A DNA stretch of 24,486 nt, from assembly GCA_964562155.1 (NCBI GenBank), contig CAZLRU010000020.1:1-24486 (forward strand). The letters run 5' to 3'. The notes below the pieces were generated by a model. That model was not told where the DNA came from and searched no databases. It saw nothing but the letters and a program-made list of their open reading frames with translations. The position numbers were made by a program, and so were the translations under genes. This DNA comes from JAGOUY01 sp964562155. Its GTDB lineage: Bacteria > Patescibacteriota > Patescibacteriia > 2-12-FULL-60-25. Positions 15,340 through 21,962 of this stretch are shown here, piece after piece (the stretch's first letter is position 1; each line of letters begins with the position of its first letter).

Positions 15340-16776
15340 TTAGTACACGCCTTTTTTTGAGAGGACGACCCAGGGGGTTTTTAATAAAATATACAGGTCG
15401 AGAGCGAGGGACCAGTGTTCGATATACCAGGTGTCTAGGCGGGCTTCATCGTTGAAACTTAGGTCACGACGACCGGAGATTTGGCCCATGCCGGTAATGC
15501 CTGGTTTGATCGCGAGGACGCGACGATGCTCGGAGGCGTAGTTTGCGACTTCTTCCGGTTCGTGAGGGCGTGGGCCGATGATAGACATTTCTCCTTTTAA
15601 GACGTTCCACATTTGAGGGAGTTCATCAATGGACCAGCGACGAATGAAATGTCCAAGGGGCGTGATGCGCGGATCACGATCGCTGATGCGTTTGACGGGG
15701 CCGTTATCAATTCCGTATTCACGAGTGATTTTATCTAATAATTTGCGGTTTTCCGCTTCTTGTTCTTTGAATTGAGGGCCAACGCAATATTTGCGCCACA
15801 TGGAACGGATTTTGTAGAGATGAAAGATGCGTCCTCGTTCACCAACGCGTGGTTGTTTGAAAATAATTGGCCAGCCATCTTCGAGGCAACGAATCAGCAT
15901 GGCGGGAACAGTCAGAGGGCTTGTGAGCACCAGGATGAGGACGGCAAAGATAATATCAAAGACGCGTTTCGCGATTCGACCCCAGCCGTCGAGTGGGGTT
16001 CGTTTTGGTTCGATGATCGGTACGCCTTCGGCGGTGGAGATTTCTACGCTCGCAAAACTAGCCGCAAAGACATCAGCGAGGTAGCGAAATCCAAGGTGAT
16101 TGTCTTCGCAAAAGCTAATGATGTCGCGTGCTTGGTTTTTGGTGAGTTCCGTATCCGCGATCAGGATCGTGTCTAATTCGTGACGTTTGGTGAGACGGGT
16201 GAGTTGTGTACGAACATCCGCATTCCAGGTGCGACATTGTTTTACAACGGTATAGCCTAAGACCGGCGATGTTTTATAGACGTTCAGGAGGTCCTCCGCT
16301 TGTGTCCCTTGACCAATGATTACTAGTCGTTGATGACCGAGGCTGCGTTTGAGCATCATGCGTCGGATGACGCGTAAGAGATAGCGCGCGAAAGATACGT
16401 AGAGGATGGCGATGGCCCAGGTGGCTAGAACGAGAAAGCGAGAGGCGGTGACTTCGCGACGAAAAAAGACGCTCGCGATCACGACCATGATGCCAGCCGT
16501 GGAAGCTACGATGATACGACCCCACTCATTCCATAGTCTACGTGGGCGAATGGAGTATAGGCCTGCCATGGCGAAGATTGTCATCCAGACGAAGATGAGC
16601 AGGATGATGGCGCCAAGATGATCGGTTAAGCGAACTTGCTGTAGAATTGGACGAATGGTGGTGGTAAAAAAGTCTGAATAGCGAAGACCGTAGGCGGTTA
16701 AAACGGCGCTTAGGAGTGCGAAAAAATCGAGCGGCACTAATAAGGCGGTAAAGGTGAGATCAAGCCGACGAGTCAT
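15340..16776 (-). CDS. Polyprenyl-phosphate sugar-1-phosphate transferase
   Basis: A WbaP/WcaJ-type membrane enzyme that loads the first sugar-1-phosphate onto undecaprenyl phosphate, beginning assembly of a surface glycan. From the ATG at 16776 it has 478 residues. Four N-terminal TM segments lie near 8-30, 54-75, 86-104 and 115-133. A Rossmann-like CoA-binding region (LVIIGQGTQAEDLL) spans about 150-255. A fifth membrane helix is at 273-292, then the catalytic domain with PRVGERGR (309-316), KIRSM, SIDELPQMWNVL (Asp384/Glu385) and IIGPRP. The length and domain order match the family. Sugar specificity is not predictable. A TATACT box ends 10 nt before the ATG. It probably heads the glycan unit. 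Confidence 0.93.
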   Translation of the reverse strand: MTRRLDLTFTALLVPLDFFALLSAVLTAYGLRYSDFFTTTIRPILQQVRLTDHLGAIILLIFVWMTIFAMAGLYSIRPRRLWNEWGRIIVASTAGIMVVIASVFFRREVTASRFLVLATWAIAILYVSFARYLLRVIRRMMLKRSLGHQRLVIIGQGTQAEDLLNVYKTSPVLGYTVVKQCRTWNADVRTQLTRLTKRHELDTILIADTELTKNQARDIISFCEDNHLGFRYLADVFAASFASVEISTAEGVPIIEPKRTPLDGWGRIAKRVFDIIFAVLILVLTSPLTVPAMLIRCLEDGWPIIFKQPRVGERGRIFHLYKIRSMWRKYCVGPQFKEQEAENRKLLDKITREYGIDNGPVKRISDRDPRITPLGHFIRRWSIDELPQMWNVLKGEMSIIGPRPHEPEEVANYASEHRRVLAIKPGITGMGQISGRRDLSFNDEARLDTWYIEHWSLALDLYILLKTPWVVLSKKGVY

Positions 16777-16786
16777 AATAAAAGTA

Positions 16787-16792
16787 AGTATA
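16787..16792 (-). promoter_or_regulatory. -10 box of the sugar transferase gene
   Basis: TATACT on the minus strand with 10 nt to the ATG. The area contains several near-copies (ATACT repeats), so the exact -10 is uncertain and no clear -35 is seen. Confidence 0.45.
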
Positions 16793-16913
16793 CAGTATTG
16801 AGTATAGAGTATCGAGAATCTCTTTTCTTTTACGTCCTGCGTAAAGTTCAATGGAACGAAGGATCCTGTGATCGATCGTCATGGGTGGCCCTGCGGGCGG
16901 CAGAAAAGAACAT

Positions 16914-17052
16914 TAGGCGATGGGCTCCAGCGGGAAGTTCTTTTTACTCGCTCCGTAACTTGCTGTATTTTTACGCTGGCTTCGCATTGTACGTTGATAG
17001 CTTTAAACATACTCACTCCTAAAAAGAACTTCCCGCTGGAGCCCTAGATAGG
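16914..17052 (+). repeat. Structured intergenic element, short subtype, copy A2
   Basis: Starts TAGGCGAT and ends TAGATAGG. The arms at 16922-16946 and 17020-17044 are perfectly complementary over 25 bp and differ from those of A1 and A3. The core is a diverged version of the A1 core (CGTAACTTGCTGTATTT ... TGATAGCTTT). The left flank CCCTGCGGGCGGCAGAAAA is shared with A1. The right flank is purine-rich. It lies in the divergent gap between the sugar transferase and the recombinase. The rest of that 355-nt gap holds only their promoters. Confidence 0.85.
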
Positions 17053-17095
17053 AAGAAGAGGCGGAGGATGGAGGGGTTATGATTCGATAGATTTT

Positions 17096-17124
17096 TTGCG
17101 ACGCATCTTTTTTCGTGGCAGAAT
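17096..17124 (+). promoter_or_regulatory. Recombinase promoter
   Basis: TTGCGA (17096-17101), a 17-nt spacer, and CAGAAT (17119-17124), with 7 nt to the ATG at 17132. A GGAG also precedes the ATG, so leadered translation is not excluded. Confidence 0.4.
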
Positions 17125-17131
17125 GGAGTGT

Positions 17132-18061
17132 ATGTCGAAATTATCTGCGCATCTTCGTCCGTTTTTGGAACATGTTGAGGTTGAAAAGGGGCGTTCGCAT
17201 TTGACGGTGCGTAACTATGATTTTTATTTGCAGCGTTTTATTGGGTGGGCTAAGGACCCGGATCCTGCTGATATTACGCTCGACATGATCCATGATTATC
17301 GTTTGTATTTGAATCGATTGGAGAGTGGGGAGGGGGATCAAACACTTAAAAAAAGTACGCAGAATTATCATTTGATTGCCTTGCGTTCCTTTCTTAAGTT
17401 TCTCATGAAGCGCGATATCAAAACGCTCACACCGGAAAAGATTGAGCTTGCTAAACAAGGGACGCGTGAAGTGGCGTTTTTAGAGCAAGAGGACTTAGAG
17501 CGGTTATTGGCGGCGCCGGCTGTTTCCGATGCGTCCCCGCTTGTTCAAGCGAGAGACAAGGCTATCCTTGAGATCTTTTTTTCAACGGGATTGCGTGTGT
17601 CTGAGCTTGCCTCGCTTAAACGTGATCAGGTGAATGGAACGCGTGAAGAGCTGTCCGTGCGTGGCAAAGGAGACAAGGTACGATTAGTGTTTATGTCGCC
17701 CAAGGCGCGCCTTGCTCTCAAGGCGTATCTTGATTTACGCGATAAGGATGATGTTCCGTATGTATTTGTTCGTCATGATCGTGCCAAGCAAGGGGCGCGT
17801 GAAGTTGGTCCGCTTACCCCGCGTTCGATTGAACGACTCGTGCAGCACTATGCGATTGCTGCGGGCATTCCAAAAACGGTGACCCCGCACACGCTTAGGC
17901 ACTCGTTTGCTACCGATTTATTGATTAATGGAGCTGATTTACGCAGTGTGCAGGCGCTCCTTGGTCACTCTTCTATTACGACGACGCAAATTTATACGCA
18001 TGTCACGAATCGGCAATTAAAAGATATTTTTCAGGCATTTCATGACAAGCAGCGAGACTAG
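17132..18061 (+). CDS. xerC: Xer-type tyrosine recombinase
   Basis: A tyrosine recombinase of the XerC/XerD type, which resolves chromosome dimers at a dif site. It has 309 residues. The N-terminal SAM-like DNA-binding domain fills about 1-105 and the catalytic domain 115-309. The active-site set is complete: Arg155 (STGLRVSEL), Lys179 (GKGDK), His253 and Arg256 (HTLRHSFAT), His279 (LGHSS), Tyr288 (TTQIYTHV). It lacks the extra insertion expected in integron integrases. I chose the ATG at 17132 over an upstream in-frame ATG at 17096, which falls in the promoter. XerC, XerD and XerH cannot be told apart here; the symbol is by resemblance. Confidence 0.88.
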   Translation: MSKLSAHLRPFLEHVEVEKGRSHLTVRNYDFYLQRFIGWAKDPDPADITLDMIHDYRLYLNRLESGEGDQTLKKSTQNYHLIALRSFLKFLMKRDIKTLTPEKIELAKQGTREVAFLEQEDLERLLAAPAVSDASPLVQARDKAILEIFFSTGLRVSELASLKRDQVNGTREELSVRGKGDKVRLVFMSPKARLALKAYLDLRDKDDVPYVFVRHDRAKQGAREVGPLTPRSIERLVQHYAIAAGIPKTVTPHTLRHSFATDLLINGADLRSVQALLGHSSITTTQIYTHVTNRQLKDIFQAFHDKQRD

Positions 18062-18073
18062 GAGAGTGGAGGG

Positions 18074-18157
18074 TAGGCCGCTTCGCTGGTAGGAGAGTAG
18101 CTAGATGGGACCAAGCTACTTACCTACTACCTACTTTCCTACTCACCTAGCCGCCTA
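18074..18157 (+). repeat. Inverted short repeat with TAGGC...TAGATGGG ends
   Basis: The left part (18074-18109) runs TAGGC, CGCTTCGCTGG, GAGTAGC, TAGATGGG, imitating both ends of the large elements. Its GTAGG-AGTAGCT pairs with AGCTACT-CCTAC at 18114-18125. The right part repeats CCTACT three times and ends, inverted, with the TAGGCGG start seen at 1889. The sequence is a likely relic or minimal relative of the larger elements. Confidence 0.45.
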
Positions 18158-18163
18158 ATACGG

Positions 18164-18169
18164 TATACT
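18164..18169 (+). promoter_or_regulatory. -10 box of the gene at 18176
   Basis: TATACT (5 of 6 consensus) ending 6 nt before the ATG. No clear -35. Confidence 0.5.
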
Positions 18170-18175
18170 CTTTTC

Positions 18176-18730
18176 ATGCCTCGTCGTTCTTTGTCGGTGC
18201 GGGCGCGCATTGCTCAATTCGCTAAGCAGGCTCCAGCTTCTTTGTTGGGCGTTGTTGAGGTTATGCAATCGAATCCTACCAAGGCTCTTCCGATCCTTGA
18301 TCGTGAGATTCAGCATCGTGCTGAATTCATCCGACTGGCTGAACAGACACGCACCTTTGTCTGGTGGCGGTTTACCGATGCGTTGCAGGGATTTGTGGTG
18401 ATGAGTATTTTGATTGTGTCCGCCCTTTGGACGTTCCGTGGACTTACACGCGTGCGTGAATGGATTGATGGGATTGATCCGGGAGGGTTGCCCGGAGGAG
18501 AAGCGGTGTTTGATCAATGGAAAACATTGTTTGTGCATTCGCCGCTTGTGTCTTGGCCATGGCAAATTTTAGCGGTGATCGCGACGATTATCGTCGTAGG
18601 ATTATTCGCCCGGCATTTAGGAGTGATTTTATTTTCTTGGCGGGATTTGGGACCGTTGCGAGCCGCGACTCGTTCGCGAGAAGAGGAGATTGGGGTGTTG
18701 GAGGAGTGGAGAGAGGTTTTGGAAAAATAA
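18176..18730 (+). CDS. Two-TM membrane protein, unknown function
   Basis: A 184-residue protein with no family I recognise. The N-terminus is basic (MPRRSLSVRARIAQFAKQ), followed by a soluble amphipathic region to about 65. TM1 spans about 69-88, a loop of some 38 residues rich in Gly and Pro follows, TM2 spans about 127-153, and the tail is a charged, probably coiled-coil helix (SREEEIGVLEEWREVLEK). Topology is likely both ends inside. It has its own -10 box 6 nt upstream. The stop is 2 nt before structured element B3. Confidence 0.75.
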   Translation: MPRRSLSVRARIAQFAKQAPASLLGVVEVMQSNPTKALPILDREIQHRAEFIRLAEQTRTFVWWRFTDALQGFVVMSILIVSALWTFRGLTRVREWIDGIDPGGLPGGEAVFDQWKTLFVHSPLVSWPWQILAVIATIIVVGLFARHLGVILFSWRDLGPLRAATRSREEEIGVLEEWREVLEK

Positions 18731-18732
18731 AG

Positions 18733-19091
18733 TAGGCGATGGGCTCGCACTGGCTCGGAGGTATTTAATGCTTATACGTTGTCTTACGGGTCCTGCGACT
18801 GCGACACCCTTCCATCCTCGACTTTCGCAAACGACCACATGCACGTCTCCGGGTGGAAGGGGACCCGCCTCCGTGTCACCCGTGCGANNNNNNNNNNNNN
18901 NNNNNNNNNNNNNNNNNNNNNNNNNNNNNNNNNNNNNNNNNNNNNNNNNNNNNNNNNNNNNNNNNNNNNNNNNNNNNNNNNNNNNNNGACCACATGCACG
19001 TCTCCGGGTGGAAGGGGACCCGCCTCCGTGTCACCCGTGCGAGTTTAGTTAGATATCAAACACGTCCGAGCCAGTACGAGCCCTAGATAGG
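18733..19091 (+). repeat. Structured intergenic element, long subtype, copy B3 (split by an assembly gap)
   Basis: Starts TAGGCGAT and ends TAGATAGG. The arms GGGCTCGCACTGGCTCGGA and its near-complement at about 19064-19083 pair with a few mismatches. ACGGGT/ACCCGT is present, and the inner hairpin CCCTTCCA (18807-18814) pairs with TGGAAGGG (18854-18861). The core is inflated by a 100-N gap plus a duplicated 55-bp block. With those removed the element is about 204 bp, matching B1 and B2. It lies between two convergent genes. Confidence 0.82.
18888..18987. other. 100-N assembly gap with duplicated flanks
   Basis: Exactly 100 N. The 55 bases before it (18833-18887) are identical to the 55 after it (18988-19042), starting GACCACATGCACG and ending CACCCGTGCGA. 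This is the pattern of two overlapping contig ends joined by a scaffolder. Confidence 0.95.
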
Positions 19092-19120
19092 AGAGATGGG
19101 GGAGGGGTGGTCGTTTAGTT

Positions 19121-20083
19121 TTAGCTAAACAGTTGATGGATAACGTCTTCTAGATTTGGTTCTTCGATGGAGACGTCGGCGATGGGGAGGTGGTCGAGGA
19201 GGGTTTTGGTGAGGGTGCGTACGTTGTCGCGGGAGACGGCGTAGCTTATGCGGAGGGGATCGAAAGTTTTTAGAGTGCCGAAGGTTTGAGCGGTTTTTTT
19301 GGTGATGGGGTGTTGGAGGGTGATGGTGATGGTTTTGTCATTGTCGACGCTGTCTTTTAACTCGGTAAGCAAGCCATCGTAGCGTAGTTGGCCGTGATCG
19401 ATGAGGATGATGCGTTCGCATAACGCTTCTACATCCGCCATGGTGTGGGAGGTGAGGAGGATGGTGGTTTTTTCTTTTTGGTTCCACTCTTTTAAGAAGG
19501 TTCTGACGGCGCGTTGGGAGACGACGTCGAGACCGATGGTGGGTTCGTCGAGGAGGAGGACGCGGGGGCGATGTAAGAGCGCGTTGATTAATTCGCATTT
19601 CATGCGTTCGCCGAGAGAGAGTTGTTTGACGGGGGTTTTGAGAAGATGTGTCACATCTAATCGTTCGCTTAATTCTTGGAGACGCGCTTCGAATTGATGT
19701 GAGGGAATCGCGTAAATTTCTTTGTTGAGTTCAAAGGTGTCGCGGGCCGGGAGATCCCACCAGAGTTGGTTTTTTTGGCCGAGGACGATCGCGAATTGTC
19801 GTTGAAACTCTCGTTCACGTTTCCAGGGTGTGTGTCCAAGGACGGTTGCTTCTCCGCTGGTTGGCCAGAGGATACCTGACAACATTTTGAGGGTGGTTGT
19901 TTTACCTGCACCGTTAGGGCCGAGGAATCCCACACATTCGCCTTCTTCGATGGAGAAAGACAGATCTTTTACGGCGGTGGTTTGTATTGTTTCTCGGTGA
20001 ACGAGACTTTTTAGGCTGCCTAATAGACCTGGTTGTTTTTTCCAGGATTGGTAGGTTTTTGTGAGGTGGGAGACATTTATCAT
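19121..20083 (-). CDS. ABC-2 exporter ATP-binding protein
   Basis: The ATPase of an ABC-2 type exporter, working with the two permeases at 20273-21875. It has 320 residues. Walker A GPNGAGKTT is at 55-63, the Q-loop GQKNQLWWD at 102-110, the signature LSLGERMK at 155-162, Walker B LLLDEPT at 176-182, and a switch His in LLTSHTMADVE. The GQKNQLWWDLPARDTF string is typical of ATPases paired with DUF990-like permeases. A C-terminal accessory domain of about 90 residues follows. The ATG at 20083 has no Shine-Dalgarno sequence and no -10 box at leaderless distance, so it is probably translated from the permease transcript, which would have to pass through structured element A3. Substrate unknown. 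Confidence 0.92.
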   Translation of the reverse strand: MINVSHLTKTYQSWKKQPGLLGSLKSLVHRETIQTTAVKDLSFSIEEGECVGFLGPNGAGKTTTLKMLSGILWPTSGEATVLGHTPWKREREFQRQFAIVLGQKNQLWWDLPARDTFELNKEIYAIPSHQFEARLQELSERLDVTHLLKTPVKQLSLGERMKCELINALLHRPRVLLLDEPTIGLDVVSQRAVRTFLKEWNQKEKTTILLTSHTMADVEALCERIILIDHGQLRYDGLLTELKDSVDNDKTITITLQHPITKKTAQTFGTLKTFDPLRISYAVSRDNVRTLTKTLLDHLPIADVSIEEPNLEDVIHQLFS

Positions 20084-20115
20084 AGATGGGAGTGGCCTGG
20101 CGGCGCGGGAGGATG

Positions 20116-20252
20116 TAGGCGATGAGCTCGTGCCGCAGAGCTTTTTGTCGCCTGCGGAACTTGCTGCATTCTCATGTTTGCTTCACATTGGGTTTTGATA
20201 GCTTCGGGCAGTCCTCGTCGACAAAAAGCTCTGCGGCACGAGCTCTAGATGG
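20116..20252 (+). repeat. Structured intergenic element, short subtype, copy A3
   Basis: Starts TAGGCGATGAGC and ends TAGATGG. The arms at 20124-20150 and 20219-20245 are perfectly complementary over 27 bp. The first foot base has changed on both sides (GAGCTC in place of GGGCTC, with GAGCTC opposite), a compensatory change. The core is nearly identical to A1, but the arms differ. It sits inside a probable ABC exporter operon, between a permease and the ATPase. Confidence 0.85.
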
Positions 20253-20272
20253 TGGAAAGGAGGAAGGGATGA

Positions 20273-21079
20273 TCATGATGATGCTGAGGTGTAGTGTGCG
20301 AGTCCTTTGTTCCAGATGTAGTTGGTGAGAAGGATGATGGTGATAAGGAGAACCCCCGTCCAGCCGAGTTCAAAGAGGGTGAGTCGATGGAGAAGGGCTT
20401 TGGTTGGGAAGGAGACGATAACAAAAATGGGTAGGATATACGTGAAGATGAGGCGTAGTGATGAAGGGAATATTTCCGGGGGAAAGCGCGTATTGTAGGC
20501 GATGTCGCGGTATGTCCGCCAGATTTGTTCTGTTTCATTTGTCCAAAATGAAAGACTGGCGATCAGTACGTTTATACAGAGGCCTATGATGAAGCTTGTA
20601 ATGAGGAGAGCGCTTGTTAGTAGTATTGTGTTTAGCGTAAGGGGAATGTGAGCTTGTCTAATCGCGTACCATAATAGGATACCTGCGGCCGGTACGGTGA
20701 TAATGTCTAAAAGATCGACGATGCGGAAGGTGGACCAGAGGAAAGGGCTTATGGGTTTTACTAGCACAAAATCGAAATCTCCATTTTTGATAATGCGCGG
20801 ATGGTCCGTGAGTCCGCGATAGAAGATTTGCAGGAGAACATCGGTGACATTCATAACCGCAAAAAATAAGAGAGCTTCTTCAGCGGTGTATCCGACAATG
20901 GTTGTACCGGGTTTAAAGAGAGAGATGGCAAAGAAGAAAAACGCGGCCATGCGAATCAGCTTTGATGGGATGAACGTTAAAAAGTCTATGCGTGACGCCA
21001 CAAGAATCGTAAAGTTTAACACCGCGGCTCTGCGCCAGATTCGAAGATAACGGAGGATGTTATTTTCCATACGCGGCAT
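20273..21079 (-). CDS. ABC-2 exporter permease
   Basis: A 268-residue membrane protein with about six hydrophobic segments, of the ABC-2/DUF990 kind (COG3694/COG4587-like by appearance). The conserved-looking central string NGDFDFVLVKPISPFLW parallels DGDLTNFLLRPMSYLG in the second permease, so the two are distant paralogues forming a heterodimer. Its start overlaps the end of the upstream permease by 20 nt. AAGGAG lies 9 nt before the ATG at 21079, so it is translated by a conventional internal Shine-Dalgarno site. Downstream is element A3 and then the ATPase. Confidence 0.88.
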   Translation of the reverse strand: MPRMENNILRYLRIWRRAAVLNFTILVASRIDFLTFIPSKLIRMAAFFFFAISLFKPGTTIVGYTAEEALLFFAVMNVTDVLLQIFYRGLTDHPRIIKNGDFDFVLVKPISPFLWSTFRIVDLLDIITVPAAGILLWYAIRQAHIPLTLNTILLTSALLITSFIIGLCINVLIASLSFWTNETEQIWRTYRDIAYNTRFPPEIFPSSLRLIFTYILPIFVIVSFPTKALLHRLTLFELGWTGVLLITIILLTNYIWNKGLAHYTSASS

Positions 21080-21875
21080 ATGAACGTACTCCTTGTCGCC
21101 AAATGATGGCGAGTATTATTCCGAGGATACACATCCAGACCAGTTGTGTTTTAAGGGCCTGTGTTGTTTGTATGCTTACCCCGTCTATCAAGGTGGCGAC
21201 GGGAGCATAGATCAATGAAGGAAATGGAGTTGCGTGTAGGACTTTTTGTACTGTTGGAGGCAGGGTATCAATGGGTAGGTAGGCGCCGGAACAGAACTGC
21301 ACAAGGATGAGGGTTAAAAAGCGGGGTCCGTAGGCGCGATCCGTCCAGAAGGAAAGAAGCCCAGCGATGAAGTCGATGAGTTGCATGAGCGCTAGGCTGC
21401 CCAGAAAGAGCAGACTCGCAAATAGGATTGAGTGTCTGGCATCGAGTACGGAGAAGGGGGATGAGGCGGCGATAGTGAGGTGGATGTTCGGAAATATGAG
21501 CAGGAGGATCGTGATGGAGATTAAGCCGCCAAACACAGACAGAGCTCGTGCCGCCAGAATGCGGGAGAGGCAGTATCCCAAATAACTCATTGGACGAAGG
21601 AGGAAGTTGGTAAGATCGCCATCTGCGATTTCATTGGCGATGGTATTTGTTCCTTGAGTGACGATTTGGCTGGAAACAAGGGCTGATATGATGGTGTAGG
21701 TAAAGAGTTGCGCTTGGGACCAATGACCGAGGCCATGAGGGAGTTTTTGAAAAACGAGTAAGAGAGCTCCAAAAAAGAGAAATTCTCGGGCTTTGCCCAC
21801 GAAAAAGTTGCCTCGATGGATGAGTTCTTGGGAGAGCGCGAGGCGAAAGCCGGCCAGGTAGGGACGCAGGGACAT
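21060..21875 (-). CDS. ABC-2 exporter permease
   Basis: A 271-residue membrane protein with about six hydrophobic helices, the first gene of the exporter operon. After an amphipathic start (MSLRPYLAGFRLALSQEL) it carries the EIADGDLTNFLLRPMSYLG motif shared with its partner permease, then helices ending in IIWRQGVRSYAAYGK. The family matches the ABC-2/DUF990 exporters. Physiological substrate is unknown; relatives have been linked to drug, lipid or glycan export. A TATCAT box 6 nt before the ATG at 21875 predicts a leaderless message. Confidence 0.88.
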   Translation of the reverse strand: MSLRPYLAGFRLALSQELIHRGNFFVGKAREFLFFGALLLVFQKLPHGLGHWSQAQLFTYTIISALVSSQIVTQGTNTIANEIADGDLTNFLLRPMSYLGYCLSRILAARALSVFGGLISITILLLIFPNIHLTIAASSPFSVLDARHSILFASLLFLGSLALMQLIDFIAGLLSFWTDRAYGPRFLTLILVQFCSGAYLPIDTLPPTVQKVLHATPFPSLIYAPVATLIDGVSIQTTQALKTQLVWMCILGIILAIIWRQGVRSYAAYGK

Positions 21876-21881
21876 GGGGGT

Positions 21882-21887
21882 ATGATA
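21882..21887 (-). promoter_or_regulatory. -10 box of the ABC exporter operon
   Basis: TATCAT (5 of 6 consensus) on the minus strand, 6 nt before the ATG at 21875. The region upstream is C-rich and shows no -35. Confidence 0.45.
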
Positions 21888-21927
21888 ACAGATAGAAGGA
21901 GGGCGGGATGGGGTGAGTTGGCTTTGG

Positions 21928-21956
21928 TTGACATTTTAGTCGTTTTCTGGTATCTT
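21928..21956 (+). promoter_or_regulatory. Orphan + strand promoter
   Basis: A perfect TTGACA (21928-21933), a 17-nt spacer, and TATCTT (21951-21956). No + strand coding region follows for more than 400 nt, but a terminator-like hairpin lies 55 nt downstream. Confidence 0.55.
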
Positions 21957-21962
21957 TCTTTG

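Noticed and set aside
18833..19042. A genuine tandem duplication around the gap
   Set aside because: Exact 55-bp identity plus exactly 100 N is the signature of unmerged contig ends; collapsing gives an element of normal size.
3009..20252. Integron attC array
   Set aside because: The elements are foldable and variable like attC sites, but there are no RYYYAAC/GTTRRRY core sites, the genes are housekeeping and in both directions, and the recombinase at 17132 lacks the integron integrase insertion.
3009..20252. CRISPR array
   Set aside because: Repeats are kilobases apart, separated by genes, and no cas gene is present.
3015..20328. Open frames across the short-subtype elements giving similar peptides (for example RLRNLLHPHVCFALG and RLRNLLHSHVCFTLG)
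   Set aside because: Similarity follows from the shared DNA core. The frames run through the variable arms, lack ribosome sites and are not maintained in the long subtype.
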